The position numbers were made by a program, and so were the translations under genes. Below the pieces are notes generated by a model, which saw only the letters and a list, made by a program, of their open reading frames with translations, made no database searches and was not told where the DNA came from. A DNA stretch of 64,000 bases from the NCBI RefSeq assembly GCF_016757755.1, contig NZ_CP068437.1, forward strand, positions 5,208,001 to 5,272,000, read 5' to 3'. This document shows, piece by piece, positions 8,297 through 16,566 of this stretch (positions within the stretch are counted from its first letter, which is position 1; the number at the start of each line of letters is the position of its first letter). This DNA is from Shewanella sp. KX20019. Lineage in GTDB: Bacteria; Pseudomonadota; Gammaproteobacteria; Enterobacterales; Shewanellaceae.

Positions 8297-9601
8297 TTAG
8301 CTAGACAATAAATCACCACGCCACAAGCGGTATTTAGCATACCAAAGGCATAATAGGGCCAAAATCAGCAACGGAATATCCCAGGCAATCCAGTGCCAAA
8401 TATCGCCGCCACTTTGCACTGTCGACAGTGAGGACGATACCCAACCAGATAACAAAGCGACTAAAAATATCGTGGCGGAAATCTGCATTGAAGTACGGCA
8501 CATCGACCCTAAACCTAAGATGAAGGCACAACCAATAACATTACTGAGAACCAAGTGTAACCAAACCGACAAGCTAACCAAGGGTGATAGCAAGCTGACC
8601 AACGTAGCCGTCACCATCATAGTAACTGTCAGTATTGCCAGTAAACGATACTGCGCCAACATGAAGGCATTAACCATCCCTCTCTTACCATCAAAACCAG
8701 GCAGTACAAATAAGCTTTCAACCGCACGCCAACGTTGAATGCGGCTCCAGTGCAGCATGGCACAAGTGATACCACTAAACTGTATCAGCAGAAATAACAC
8801 TGGCAGTTGTACATCAAGCAAATAAGCCCCGAGGGCTAATAGTAAAGTCACTACAGGCATAGCCAACAACATCATTGTCAGCATCGGGCCTATAAAGTAG
8901 TTAGCAGGGTGCAAGAAGCGTTCGAGGCGATTAAGCAGGTTCGAAGACGTTAGCGTCGGCAACCAGAACCAGCCCATCTCTAGACCGTTAAGATAGACAA
9001 CACGTGCCTTACTATTCCAGCCACAACTGGACAGTTTACGCCCTAAAACCATCGCCAAAATCAGATCGACAAAAAGTAACAGAAGGGTGCCAGCTTGTGG
9101 TAAAAGCTCAGCTAAATAGGGTTGCATAGGCAGGGAAACATACAGTACAAATGACAGGTGGAATGCACTGCTATTTTTCAAACTGAAGTAAAGAAAGCCA
9201 AAACCGAATAACAACGTCAGTAACAGTTCATCCACTTTATCTAAAGCATTATGCGCCAGCAAAAATATCATTGCTATTACAAGGCTAGTAACCAATAAAG
9301 CAAGCGCCTGTAACAGCACACTTTGGCGATACTGCGGCACTATCTCGGCCCACTCAGTAGCTGCTAGTCGGTTCATTTGCCAGCCTATCGCCACACAAGT
9401 AGAGGCAACAAACATATTCATCAATAGCAGTAGTGTATCGATTTTCCGCTCTGCGTCATCAGGAAGTAAAAAAGGCATCCCCAAAGCCATGACCAACCCC
9501 AGCAATCCGACCCCAAGAAAACTAGCGCAACCAAGATCAAATAACCATAGGCGAACAGAACCCTTTAACCATTTGCCTGAGGTGATAAAGCTGCTATTCA
9601 T
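8297..9601 (-). CDS. ABC transporter permease-like membrane protein (GntR/ABC operon)
   Basis: A 434-residue very hydrophobic protein with about twelve predicted membrane segments and few charged loops. I see no sequence motif that names the family. It is called a permease because its start overlaps the stop of the ABC ATPase gene by four bases (ATGA at 9598-9601) and because GntR-ATPase-permease triplets are common. Substrate is unknown. It is the last gene of the operon; 218 bases separate its stop from the next gene. Confidence 0.75.
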   Translation of the reverse strand: MNSSFITSGKWLKGSVRLWLFDLGCASFLGVGLLGLVMALGMPFLLPDDAERKIDTLLLLMNMFVASTCVAIGWQMNRLAATEWAEIVPQYRQSVLLQALALLVTSLVIAMIFLLAHNALDKVDELLLTLLFGFGFLYFSLKNSSAFHLSFVLYVSLPMQPYLAELLPQAGTLLLLFVDLILAMVLGRKLSSCGWNSKARVVYLNGLEMGWFWLPTLTSSNLLNRLERFLHPANYFIGPMLTMMLLAMPVVTLLLALGAYLLDVQLPVLFLLIQFSGITCAMLHWSRIQRWRAVESLFVLPGFDGKRGMVNAFMLAQYRLLAILTVTMMVTATLVSLLSPLVSLSVWLHLVLSNVIGCAFILGLGSMCRTSMQISATIFLVALLSGWVSSSLSTVQSGGDIWHWIAWDIPLLILALLCLWYAKYRLWRGDLLSS

Positions 9602-10443
9602 GAGTGCAGTTCCATAAATAGCTGTTCCAAATTAAGTGAATCAGCACTAATAAGCCCCTCAAACTGCTGCCCTTGGTAATTATCAACCACGACTTTGTTA
9701 CCATTACGGTGCAGTATATTGAGTTCACCGGGCAGTGTTGCGGTCTCAGATAGCCTCAGCAATTTTACCTGCTCTCTTAGATCATCTATCTCTTTAAAAA
9801 TAATCAGCTCACCGTGCTTTATTAATGCAAGGTGGCTGGCAACTCGTTCAAGATCGGAGGTGATATGCGAGGAGAACAACACACAAGAGCCAGATTCAAG
9901 TGCTAGCTCAAACAGATCTGCCATAAACTTGCGTCGAGCGATTGGATCTAAGCTGGCAACGGGTTCATCAAGAATAAGCAGCTTAGGGCGGTAAGCCATC
10001 GCCATAATTAACGCTAATGATTGGCGTTGCCCCACCGATAACCGCTGCACCTGTTGCTTAAGATCAAGGTCGAAGCGCTGCAACCATTCAGTCTCTAAAC
10101 TCATATCCCACTGCGGATAGAAGCTACGGTGCAATTCCAATGCTTTTAGTACACTAAAGCCTTCGTAGCCAAAGGGTTGTTGCGGCACATAACCTATTTG
10201 AGTTTTTATCTCGGAGGTCATCTGCTCAACGGGAGAGTCAAGCACCTCAATGCAGCCTGAACTGGTTTGCATTATTCCCAGAGCACAGCGCATAAGCGTT
10301 GATTTTCCAGCGCCATTTTGACCTAGTAGGCCAACGACCATTCCAGGGTATAGCGCCATATCTAGTGCATTTAATGCTACTTTATCATCGAACCGTTTTG
10401 TCAGCTGCTTACATACCAAGATCGGTGCTTCATTCATATCCAT
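9598..10443 (-). CDS. ABC transporter ATP-binding protein (YtrB-like)
   Basis: A cytoplasmic ATPase with Walker A LLGQNGAGKST, the Q-loop (GYVPQQPFG), signature RLSVGQRQSLAL, Walker B LLILDEPVASLD and the H-loop SSHITSD, so all ATPase motifs are intact. Start is set at ATG 10443 because AAAGGA lies just upstream. A longer frame back to 10497 would run into the GntR gene. Together with the GntR regulator and the membrane protein it forms a three-gene operon. The order matches the ytrAB-type operons known from Firmicutes and found in many proteobacteria. The substrate is not known. Confidence 0.88.
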   Translation of the reverse strand: MDMNEAPILVCKQLTKRFDDKVALNALDMALYPGMVVGLLGQNGAGKSTLMRCALGIMQTSSGCIEVLDSPVEQMTSEIKTQIGYVPQQPFGYEGFSVLKALELHRSFYPQWDMSLETEWLQRFDLDLKQQVQRLSVGQRQSLALIMAMAYRPKLLILDEPVASLDPIARRKFMADLFELALESGSCVLFSSHITSDLERVASHLALIKHGELIIFKEIDDLREQVKLLRLSETATLPGELNILHRNGNKVVVDNYQGQQFEGLISADSLNLEQLFMELHS

Positions 10444-10456
10444 CGAAAAAAATCCT

Positions 10457-10831
10457 TTAATTCTGCCAGCGATCACCGAGCAGTGTTTGTAAGGCATCTA
10501 AACTCATGCCCAGTTGTTTTGCTTGCTCAATAACCGCATCAATTTGCGGATGTAACAGTTGTCCATTTGAAGTGGGGTCGCTCTGTTCTCGCAACGCCAC
10601 GCGAGTTGGCTGGCCACGACGACGCTCAAGCCAACCTTGCTCAACCAGCTGCTGCACAGCGCGGCTAACCGTCATCGGGTTTACCGTTAAATGCTCTGCC
10701 ATCTGCCGCACCGACGGCAATACTTGCTCACTTTGTAATTGGCCACCCACAATCAAACGTACAATCTGTTCGCTTAACTGTTTATAAATTGGCTCACCAC
10801 TACTGGGGTTGACATTTAGTTGTTCTAACAT
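10457..10831 (-). CDS. GntR-family transcriptional regulator, YtrA subfamily
   Basis: At 124 residues this has the YtrA-subfamily size: a winged helix-turn-helix domain (residues 10-78, with PIYKQLSEQIVRLI and LPSVRQMAEHLTVNPMTVSRAVQ) and a short C-terminal dimerisation helix pair, without a ligand domain. Such proteins usually repress their own operon and the ABC transporter encoded with them. The palindromic sequence just upstream (10846-10874) is a likely operator. It is the first gene of the operon. Confidence 0.9.
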   Translation of the reverse strand: MLEQLNVNPSSGEPIYKQLSEQIVRLIVGGQLQSEQVLPSVRQMAEHLTVNPMTVSRAVQQLVEQGWLERRRGQPTRVALREQSDPTSNGQLLHPQIDAVIEQAKQLGMSLDALQTLLGDRWQN

Positions 10832-10845
10832 TAGCCTTTAGCCAC

Positions 10846-10874
10846 TGTATTAATACATTGATACACCGATACAG
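10846..10874. promoter_or_regulatory. Probable GntR (YtrA-type) operator
   Basis: The perfect palindrome TGTATTAATACA (10846-10857) is followed by two GATACA repeats (10860 and 10869). The outer pair CTGTAT/ATACAG is also inverted. It sits 15-45 bases before the regulator start, as expected for an autoregulated operon. Binding by this regulator is inference. Confidence 0.55.
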
Positions 10875-10888
10875 TAACAAGTTAACAT

Positions 10889-10944
10889 ATACCCGCTCCA
10901 CTGCAAAGTGCATGTTTCAGAGCAGCCTGAAGTGGAGCGGGTAT
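10889..10944. promoter_or_regulatory. Perfect 14-bp inverted repeat in the leader of the S33 peptidase gene
   Basis: ATACCCGCTCCACT (10889-10902) and AGTGGAGCGGGTAT (10931-10944) are perfect inverse complements with 28 bases between them. The structure lies 35 bases before the peptidase start and has no following T-run, so it is not a simple terminator. An operator or an RNA leader structure are both possible. Confidence 0.6.
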
Positions 10945-10978
10945 GGATACGCTAAATTGCAAAAAAGGAAGAAGTATC

Positions 10979-12589
10979 ATGCATCATGGAATGTATTCAC
11001 CACGAAAAATGAGAGTGGAACCTACTCTTACGCTTCGTAAAAAAGTCGCTCTAGCAGTGGTTATTTGGGCTGCAGTACTGATCCCTTCAGTTCATGCTCT
11101 GCCCCTAACTCTCAGCGCACCCACTTCGGTAAATACCACAGATAATAGCTGCTATGTTGACGGCCTTTCAGAGCGAATGAATTGTGGTTCCATCAGTGTG
11201 CCTGAGAATCATGACCTAGCAGAAGGTAAACAGATTCAGATCCATTACGTCGTTATGCCAGCGATTAAGAATAGCGGTAAAAGTGAAGCGCTACTGGCGA
11301 TTGCAGGCGGTCCGGGGCAATCAGCGATTGAGAATGCTCAAGGCTTTAACCAGATGCTGACCAAGGTACGCCAAAGCCACGATGTCATCTTGATAGATCA
11401 ACGTGGTACTGGCCAATCGAACCCACTGCAATGTATTGGTGATGGGTTTGAAAGTCCACTTGCCATTAACGAAAGTGACTTTGATACCCGAGTCGAAACT
11501 CAGAAGTGTTTAGATGAGCTTGATGCCGATGTCACCCAATACGATAGCTTATCTGCCCTTAGAGATTTTGAAGCAGTAAGACAGCATCTAGGCTATCAAA
11601 AATTGCACTTATACGGCGTATCCTATGGTACCCGCATGGCACAGCTATATATGCGTGATTACCCTGAACATGTAGCCACTGTCACCTTAGACGGTGTGGT
11701 ACCAATGCAGCAAAGTGTATTGGCCATCGGTGATGCTATCGCCCGTGCTTTTGATCTCGTTATTCAGGACTGCAGCAACAACACACTTTGCCATAACCAA
11801 TTCCCTGAACTGGCAGCAGAGCTTGCACAAGTCGACTCTGAACTGACCCATGCAGCAAAGATCAGTACCATTGCCGACCCTACCACTGGTGAAGCCACTC
11901 AACTGACAATGACCCGCAGTAAATTCAAAGGCTCACTGCGTATGGCATTGTACTCGCCCAGTGTACGAGCGCTAATCCCTCATGCCATTCACCAAGCCTC
12001 GAAAGGCAACTTCCAGCCAATTACTGGACTGTATGCCATGTCGATGGATGGAGCCGGAATTGCAATGGGAATGCACGCCTCGGTAGTGTGTGCTGAAGAT
12101 TGGCAACGCCTAACGCCGCAGCTGCGCGCCAGCACCAATAACAACTATTTCGGCCGAGAAATGCTAAAAACCTTCGAGCAATCCTGTGCCGTGTGGAATA
12201 TGCCTGCGGTAGATAGCAGCTTTAGCCAAGCTATTGCTAGTGACATTCCGACGCTGCTGTTATCGGGTGAGCTTGATCCGGCCACCCCACCAAGCTGGGG
12301 CGAGATGGCAATGGAAAAACTCACCAATGCCAAACATTTTGTCGCTCCTTATGCCACACATGGTGTTGCTTACCAGTCTTGCGGTAACAACCTAATTGCC
12401 GAACTCGTTGAAAAAGGCGCCGTGAGTGACATTGATGGTGAATGCTTAAATAAAGATATTCGCCGCAACTTCTACCTAAATGCCAGTACGGTTGAGGCGA
12501 TACCCAGCGACACTGAACAAGAACAAACAGCCCTGAGCGAAGAGAGTTCCCTCAGTCAAGAAACAGCCTTGAGCCCGAAAAAGCCCTGA
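10979..12589 (+). CDS. Secreted alpha/beta-hydrolase, peptidase family S33 (tripeptidyl aminopeptidase-like)
   Basis: Start is ATG 10979, with AAGGAAG seven bases upstream; an earlier ATG at 10943 has no ribosome site and lies in the inverted repeat. The 536-residue product begins with a basic region and a hydrophobic signal segment ending SVHA (about residue 40). The hydrolase core shows the oxyanion GGPGQSA and the catalytic triad Ser215 (GVSYGT), Asp433 (GELDPATP) and His461 (YATHGVA). Family members cleave peptides from free N-termini in the periplasm or outside. The acidic, serine-rich tail (last 35 residues) is unusual. An ABC exporter (12608-14558) follows 18 bases later, suggesting a three-gene operon. 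Confidence 0.88.
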   Translation: MHHGMYSPRKMRVEPTLTLRKKVALAVVIWAAVLIPSVHALPLTLSAPTSVNTTDNSCYVDGLSERMNCGSISVPENHDLAEGKQIQIHYVVMPAIKNSGKSEALLAIAGGPGQSAIENAQGFNQMLTKVRQSHDVILIDQRGTGQSNPLQCIGDGFESPLAINESDFDTRVETQKCLDELDADVTQYDSLSALRDFEAVRQHLGYQKLHLYGVSYGTRMAQLYMRDYPEHVATVTLDGVVPMQQSVLAIGDAIARAFDLVIQDCSNNTLCHNQFPELAAELAQVDSELTHAAKISTIADPTTGEATQLTMTRSKFKGSLRMALYSPSVRALIPHAIHQASKGNFQPITGLYAMSMDGAGIAMGMHASVVCAEDWQRLTPQLRASTNNNYFGREMLKTFEQSCAVWNMPAVDSSFSQAIASDIPTLLLSGELDPATPPSWGEMAMEKLTNAKHFVAPYATHGVAYQSCGNNLIAELVEKGAVSDIDGECLNKDIRRNFYLNASTVEAIPSDTEQEQTALSEESSLSQETALSPKKP

Positions 12590-12607
12590 ACCAGTAAGGA
12601 AACACTC

Positions 12608-13342
12608 ATGATACAAGTATCAAATTTGTCAAAACGCATCGGAGATGTGCAGGCGCTGAATAATTTAAGCTTTTCAGCTCTCGATGGCCAAATAACCGGA
12701 CTACTTGGTCCCAATGGCGCAGGTAAAACAACGTGCTTACGAACGGTGTTTGGTTTACTCAAACCCGATAATGGCTTTGCTGAAATCGATGGGATTAACA
12801 TTGCTAAATCACCAGTTGCCGCCAAGCAGCAATTGGGACTGTTTCCCGATCCGTTTGGGCTATATGAGCGTTTAACGCCGCGTGAATACATCAGCTATTT
12901 TGCCGAGCTAAATGGCCTATCACGTAGTGATGCTAAACACGCCACCAGCAGTGTGATTGAAAAACTGCACCTAGCCGATATTGCCGACAGACAATGTAAG
13001 GGCTTTTCCCAAGGTCAGAGAATGAAAACGGCACTGGCGCAAGCCATCGTCCACCAGCCCACCAATATTGTGCTCGATGAGCCGACACGTGGCCTCGATG
13101 TTATGAGTACACGGGTGTTGCGTGACATATTGCGCGACCTTAAAAACCAAGGTCACTGTGTATTGTTCTCAAGTCATGTAATGCAAGAGGTAGCCGCACT
13201 TTGCGATCAGGTGATAGTCATGGCGGAGGGCAGAGTCGTTGCTGTCGGTAGCCCTGATGGACTGTGCCAACAAACAGGTAAAGCCTCACTTGAGGACGCC
13301 TTTATTCAGCTTATCGGTACCGATGAAGGGATAGCCGCATAA
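12608..13342 (+). CDS. ABC exporter ATPase, NatA-like
   Basis: A 244-residue ATPase with Walker A LLGPNGAGKTT, signature FSQGQRMKTALAQA, Walker B NIVLDEPTRGLD and H-loop SSHVMQEV. The closest well-known relatives are NatA of the NatAB Na+ exporter and the CcmA-like group. Translation starts behind AAGGAAA, 18 bases after the peptidase stop. Its partner permease lies 79 bases downstream. Whether it moves Na+ or a peptide-like substrate cannot be told; pairing with a secreted peptidase recurs in marine gammaproteobacteria to my knowledge, but I cannot verify this here. Confidence 0.88.
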   Translation: MIQVSNLSKRIGDVQALNNLSFSALDGQITGLLGPNGAGKTTCLRTVFGLLKPDNGFAEIDGINIAKSPVAAKQQLGLFPDPFGLYERLTPREYISYFAELNGLSRSDAKHATSSVIEKLHLADIADRQCKGFSQGQRMKTALAQAIVHQPTNIVLDEPTRGLDVMSTRVLRDILRDLKNQGHCVLFSSHVMQEVAALCDQVIVMAEGRVVAVGSPDGLCQQTGKASLEDAFIQLIGTDEGIAA

Positions 13343-13421
13343 CTCTGTCGTAAATAAGTCAGAGATTGGTCACCAAACTCTGCAAGATCACGCTAGCGAA
13401 TAGCGACAAAAGGATTTAAAA

Positions 13422-14558
13422 ATGAGTAATAAAACAATCACCATGATCCGCAAGGAACTGATTGATGCCGCTCGCGATAAGCGCTCAGTGATGGCTGGGC
13501 TCTACTACGCAGTAGGTGCTCCACTACTGATGTGCGGTATGTTTTTTATGTTGATCGGCCAGCTAACCAGCCCTGAAGATTTAAATATCAATATTAACAA
13601 TCCTCAAGGCGCCCCCGATCTGGTTAAGTACCTTTCGAGCAAAGGAATTACCCAAGGTGATGCCGATAAAAACAAAGATATTTTGTTGGTGATTAGCGAT
13701 GATTACGCCAGCAATATGGCGAAAGGGATCAGCGCCGACGTCACTTTAGTTGCCGATGCCTCAAATGAAAAACTGCAAAAGTCGATTCGTCGTCTTGAAA
13801 AACATCTGCAGCACTACAACTCTGAGATGGGCAGCTTACGTTTGATAGCCCGTGGCATCGACCCAAGAGTTATGCAGCCTATCAAGCTCAATGTGGAGGA
13901 CCAAGCAACACCAGATTCAAAAGCAGGCATGATCTTAGGCATAGCCACTATGACGATGATCTACGCCGTATTTATCTCTGGAATGAACCTCGCCATTGAT
14001 ACCAGCGCAGGAGAACGCGAACGCAACTCACTGGCGCTACTGCTGAGCCACCCAGTATCAACTAGTCAGATCGTGATATCTAAAATTATCGCCGTTACTC
14101 TATTTGGAATGGTAGGTCTGTTATTAACACTCATAGTGTCCAAATTTGCCTACAGCTTTGTGCCTTGGCAAGAGCTTGGATTTAGCGTCAGCGTTAACAG
14201 CCGCTTTATTGGCATGATGATGCTTATAGGTCTCCCCGTAGCCATCATGGCAGCGTGCTTGCAGTTATTTGTATCGTTTCTTGCCAAGAGTTTTAAAGAA
14301 GCCCAATCATATCTCACGATTGTATTGATTTTACCTATGATGCTCGCGATGGCGGCCAGCTACGATATCGCGCCAGAGACTTTGCAATGGTTACCAGTAT
14401 CAGGCCAGTTACAAGCGTTAATAGAGTTCATTAAAGGCCGAGAGCTACCTGGAATGCAGTTAGCGATTTCGTCATTTATCACCCTAGCCATCTCAGTAGT
14501 ACTAGCCTTTGGTATGCAAAAATCTCTTAAAAGCGAAAAGATTGTCTTTGGCTTATAA
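13422..14558 (+). CDS. ABC-2 type permease, NatB-like
   Basis: A 378-residue membrane protein of the NatB/ABC-2 type. It has one membrane segment near residue 30, then a large extracytoplasmic domain (about residues 50-170), then five hydrophobic segments from residue 175 on, each typical of ABC-2 exporters. The cytoplasmic motif AGERERNSLALLLSHPVSTSQIV (residues 203-225) is the coupling helix region found in NatB and CcmB-like proteins. ATG follows AAAAGGA. The gene ends the operon and is followed by a hairpin terminator. Confidence 0.88.
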   Translation: MSNKTITMIRKELIDAARDKRSVMAGLYYAVGAPLLMCGMFFMLIGQLTSPEDLNININNPQGAPDLVKYLSSKGITQGDADKNKDILLVISDDYASNMAKGISADVTLVADASNEKLQKSIRRLEKHLQHYNSEMGSLRLIARGIDPRVMQPIKLNVEDQATPDSKAGMILGIATMTMIYAVFISGMNLAIDTSAGERERNSLALLLSHPVSTSQIVISKIIAVTLFGMVGLLLTLIVSKFAYSFVPWQELGFSVSVNSRFIGMMMLIGLPVAIMAACLQLFVSFLAKSFKEAQSYLTIVLILPMMLAMAASYDIAPETLQWLPVSGQLQALIEFIKGRELPGMQLAISSFITLAISVVLAFGMQKSLKSEKIVFGL

Positions 14559-14572
14559 CCATACCGAGAAAG

Positions 14573-14604
14573 AAGCCTCTTAAAGTTAATCGCTTAAGAG
14601 GCTC
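14573..14604. terminator. Hairpin terminator between convergent operons
   Basis: The stem AGCCTCTTAA / TTAAGAGGCT has a ten-base loop. It lies between the NatB-like gene (plus) and the GlxA-type regulator (minus). The T-run is weak on both sides. Confidence 0.6.
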
Positions 14605-14645
14605 TGTTTCAACAGAGGTAAGGTTCACTAACCCACAAAGAACAT

Positions 14646-15659
14646 CTAATACTCACAGCAACTGTGAGTATTAAATTTTTGCCGATATGCTCTGGGCGAT
14701 AAACTGGTGAGTTGGATAAACAGCTTTCTAAAGGAGCTAACATCTTCATAACCCACCTGCTCGACAATTTGCTCTAATGCTAACTCGGTAGTTTCCAGTA
14801 ACCGCTTAGCTTCATCCACTCTTAAGCGCTGCATGTAACTCGCTGGCGTTTCATTCAATGCCTTTTTAAAGCGGCGGATCAAGGTGCGCTTGCCTACCGC
14901 AAACTTATCGGCAATATCGTCGAGCAGAAAACTCTGAGTTAAATGCAGCTGCATCCAATCTTGAATTCGCCTCACAAGCTCATCTTTATGCCGTTGTTCA
15001 CTATCCAATGTCATAAATGGTTGTTGCGAGATACGGTTAGGATCGATTAGCAAAACTTTAGCCATTTGTGTCGCTATCTGCTCCCCCACCAGCAGCTTAA
15101 CCAGCTGTAGCGCTAAGCTTAGGTTAGCGGTTGTCGCCCCAGCGGTGTACATGGGTCCATCACTCATGACTAAGTGTTCCATACACAGGTTCACCTTTGG
15201 AAACCTGCGCTTAAAAAGTTCCGCCAGCCACCAAACGCAGGTAGCAGTACGTCCGTCTAGCAAACCGCTAGCAGCCAGAACAAGCGTGCCTGCACAATAC
15301 GCAGCTATTGGTTTTCCGGTTTCAGCAAACTGATGCAGAGTCGGCATATGCGGACTAAAAGCCCTAAGGTAGCTGTCGAGCTCTTTGCGATTAGTAATCG
15401 TTGAAGCGGCTACCACTACGGCATCGGCATGGGATAAATAGTGCTCGGCATCAGCATGAGCAATAACAGGCAAGGATAAGCCATAGTTGCTTTTAATCGG
15501 CTCACCATTTGGGGAGATTATCTTACACTCAAACAGATCATCTTCTGCGTTGGCTTGCGTTACCTTCCAATAGGTATTGCAGAAGCTAAAGACATCCATA
15601 AAACTGATGATGCCCCCCGCAACAGCATTATCTGCGGCCAAAATAACGATTCTTTTCAC
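14646..15659 (-). CDS. GlxA-type transcriptional regulator (DJ-1/PfpI domain + AraC HTH)
   Basis: The N-terminal two thirds form a DJ-1/PfpI-like domain with the nucleophile-elbow cysteine in AYCAGTLVLAASG. The C-terminal 100 residues carry the two AraC helix-turn-helix motifs (LDDIADKFAVGKRTLIRRFK and LEQIVEQVGYEDVSSFRKLF). Two GTG starts are possible, at 15668 and 15659. The second is preferred because AGGTGG then lies five bases upstream instead of overlapping the start. Related proteins respond to small metabolites such as carnitine or choline, but the ligand cannot be inferred. It diverges from a small membrane protein gene (15802). Confidence 0.88.
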   Translation of the reverse strand: MKRIVILAADNAVAGGIISFMDVFSFCNTYWKVTQANAEDDLFECKIISPNGEPIKSNYGLSLPVIAHADAEHYLSHADAVVVAASTITNRKELDSYLRAFSPHMPTLHQFAETGKPIAAYCAGTLVLAASGLLDGRTATCVWWLAELFKRRFPKVNLCMEHLVMSDGPMYTAGATTANLSLALQLVKLLVGEQIATQMAKVLLIDPNRISQQPFMTLDSEQRHKDELVRRIQDWMQLHLTQSFLLDDIADKFAVGKRTLIRRFKKALNETPASYMQRLRVDEAKRLLETTELALEQIVEQVGYEDVSSFRKLFIQLTSLSPRAYRQKFNTHSCCEY

Positions 15660-15801
15660 TGTCGCCACCTGTCACTAGTCACCCTTATTTTGTCAATAAT
15701 GCCACTTATTTACAAATTGTCCACAATTTAAACTATCTCTACGTTGTTACTACCGATAAGTTCTAGCCGACATTAGATTAGCTAAGAGCAAGGAGTCAGT
15801 T

Positions 15802-15981
15802 ATGAAAGCATTTTCGACCAAACATCTATTCAGCATAAGCTACTGGTTATTAAGTTGGGCCTTACTGGTCTGGCTCAATTTTAGTATTGAGCCAAATGCC
15901 ATGGTGCATTTTGTCGTGCTCCCAGCATTGCTGCTGATCACAGGCCTAAATGCCGCTAGCCTATGCAATAAAAAATGCTAG
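15802..15981 (+). CDS. Small membrane protein, 59 residues
   Basis: ATG at 15802 is preceded by AAGGAG at a good distance (15790-15795). The 59-residue product has two hydrophobic segments (residues 12-28 and 35-52) separated by a short polar turn, and a basic, two-cysteine tail (LCNKKC), so it is a likely inner-membrane hairpin. I do not recognise the family. It is divergent from the GlxA-type regulator with 142 bases between starts, a common arrangement for a regulator and its target, so the two may be functionally linked. Confidence 0.6.
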   Translation: MKAFSTKHLFSISYWLLSWALLVWLNFSIEPNAMVHFVVLPALLLITGLNAASLCNKKC

Positions 15982-16039
15982 TAAAGTAAATGTCTGTTAC
16001 TTACGTTGAATATACCAGCACTCCCCTAGAAATGGATTC

Positions 16040-16373
16040 CCGTAAGCATTTTTTGCATAAGCGTTCTAACCTCCAGGGATAGAGGGAATGCCAATAAATG
16101 TACAACTGAATGGATTCAGGAGGTAGAGTAACGCAGGACGCAGTTACCGAGAGAATATTTATGTGCTGACCTCCAAGGACGGAGGAAATGCCAATAAATG
16201 TATGGAACATTTATGGCAAGACACAAATACCAAAACTACCCATCCATGGGTTTTGGCATAAGTGTTATGACCTCCAAGGACGGAGGGAATGCCAATAAAT
16301 GTATGGAACATTTATGGCCAGACACAAATACCAAAACTACCCATCCATGGGTTTTGGCATAAGTGTTCCAGAC
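16040..16373. repeat. Tandem array of an approximately 100-bp repeat, three copies
   Basis: Copies start (aligned at the ACCTCC motif) at about 16068, 16168 and 16269, so the period is 100-101. Copies two and three are almost identical; the first is degenerate after about 35 bases. Each full unit holds three small inverted repeats: CCTCC...GGAGG, ATAAATG...CATTTAT and CCAAAAC...GTTTTGG. Open frames across it are artefacts. It lies between a small membrane protein gene and the mog terminator. I believe it is a genus-type extragenic repeat. Confidence 0.85.
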
Positions 16374-16375
16374 AC

Positions 16376-16404
16376 AAAAAAGCCCGAATTGATTCGGGCT
16401 TTCG
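16376..16404 (-). terminator. Rho-independent terminator downstream of mog
   Basis: On the minus strand AAAGCCCGAA pairs with TTCGGGCTTT around TCAA, followed by TTTTT. It now lies 163 bases after the mog stop, separated from it by the duplicated mog tail. Confidence 0.88.
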
Positions 16405-16435
16405 AACATTTTAAGCGAGCTAGCTTAAGCGAACG

Positions 16436-16520
16436 ACTTTGCTTTCGGCCTAAAAGGTTTAATAACCGCTTCGTCGCACTCTAAAAATTGGCCATCCATC
16501 AGATCGATACAGTATGGAAT
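16436..16520 (-). pseudogene. Duplicated 3' end of mog (85 bp)
   Basis: Bases 16436-16520 repeat 16569-16653, the last codons of mog, at 82 of 85 positions, with an offset of exactly 133 bases. The copy encodes about the last 28 residues and has no start. The high identity points to a recent local duplication that left the original terminator (16376-16404) distal. Confidence 0.9.
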
Positions 16521-16566
16521 TACAGGGGGAAATAGAGTGCATCTAGACACGATCACTGCTAATAAC

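Noticed and set aside
16040..16373. CRISPR array
   Set aside because: Repeat units of about 100 bases are directly adjacent, with no unique spacers and no cas genes nearby.
16001..16484. Three ORFs in the repeat region
   Set aside because: They run through the 100-bp repeats and the terminator, with repeated peptide segments and no ribosome site.
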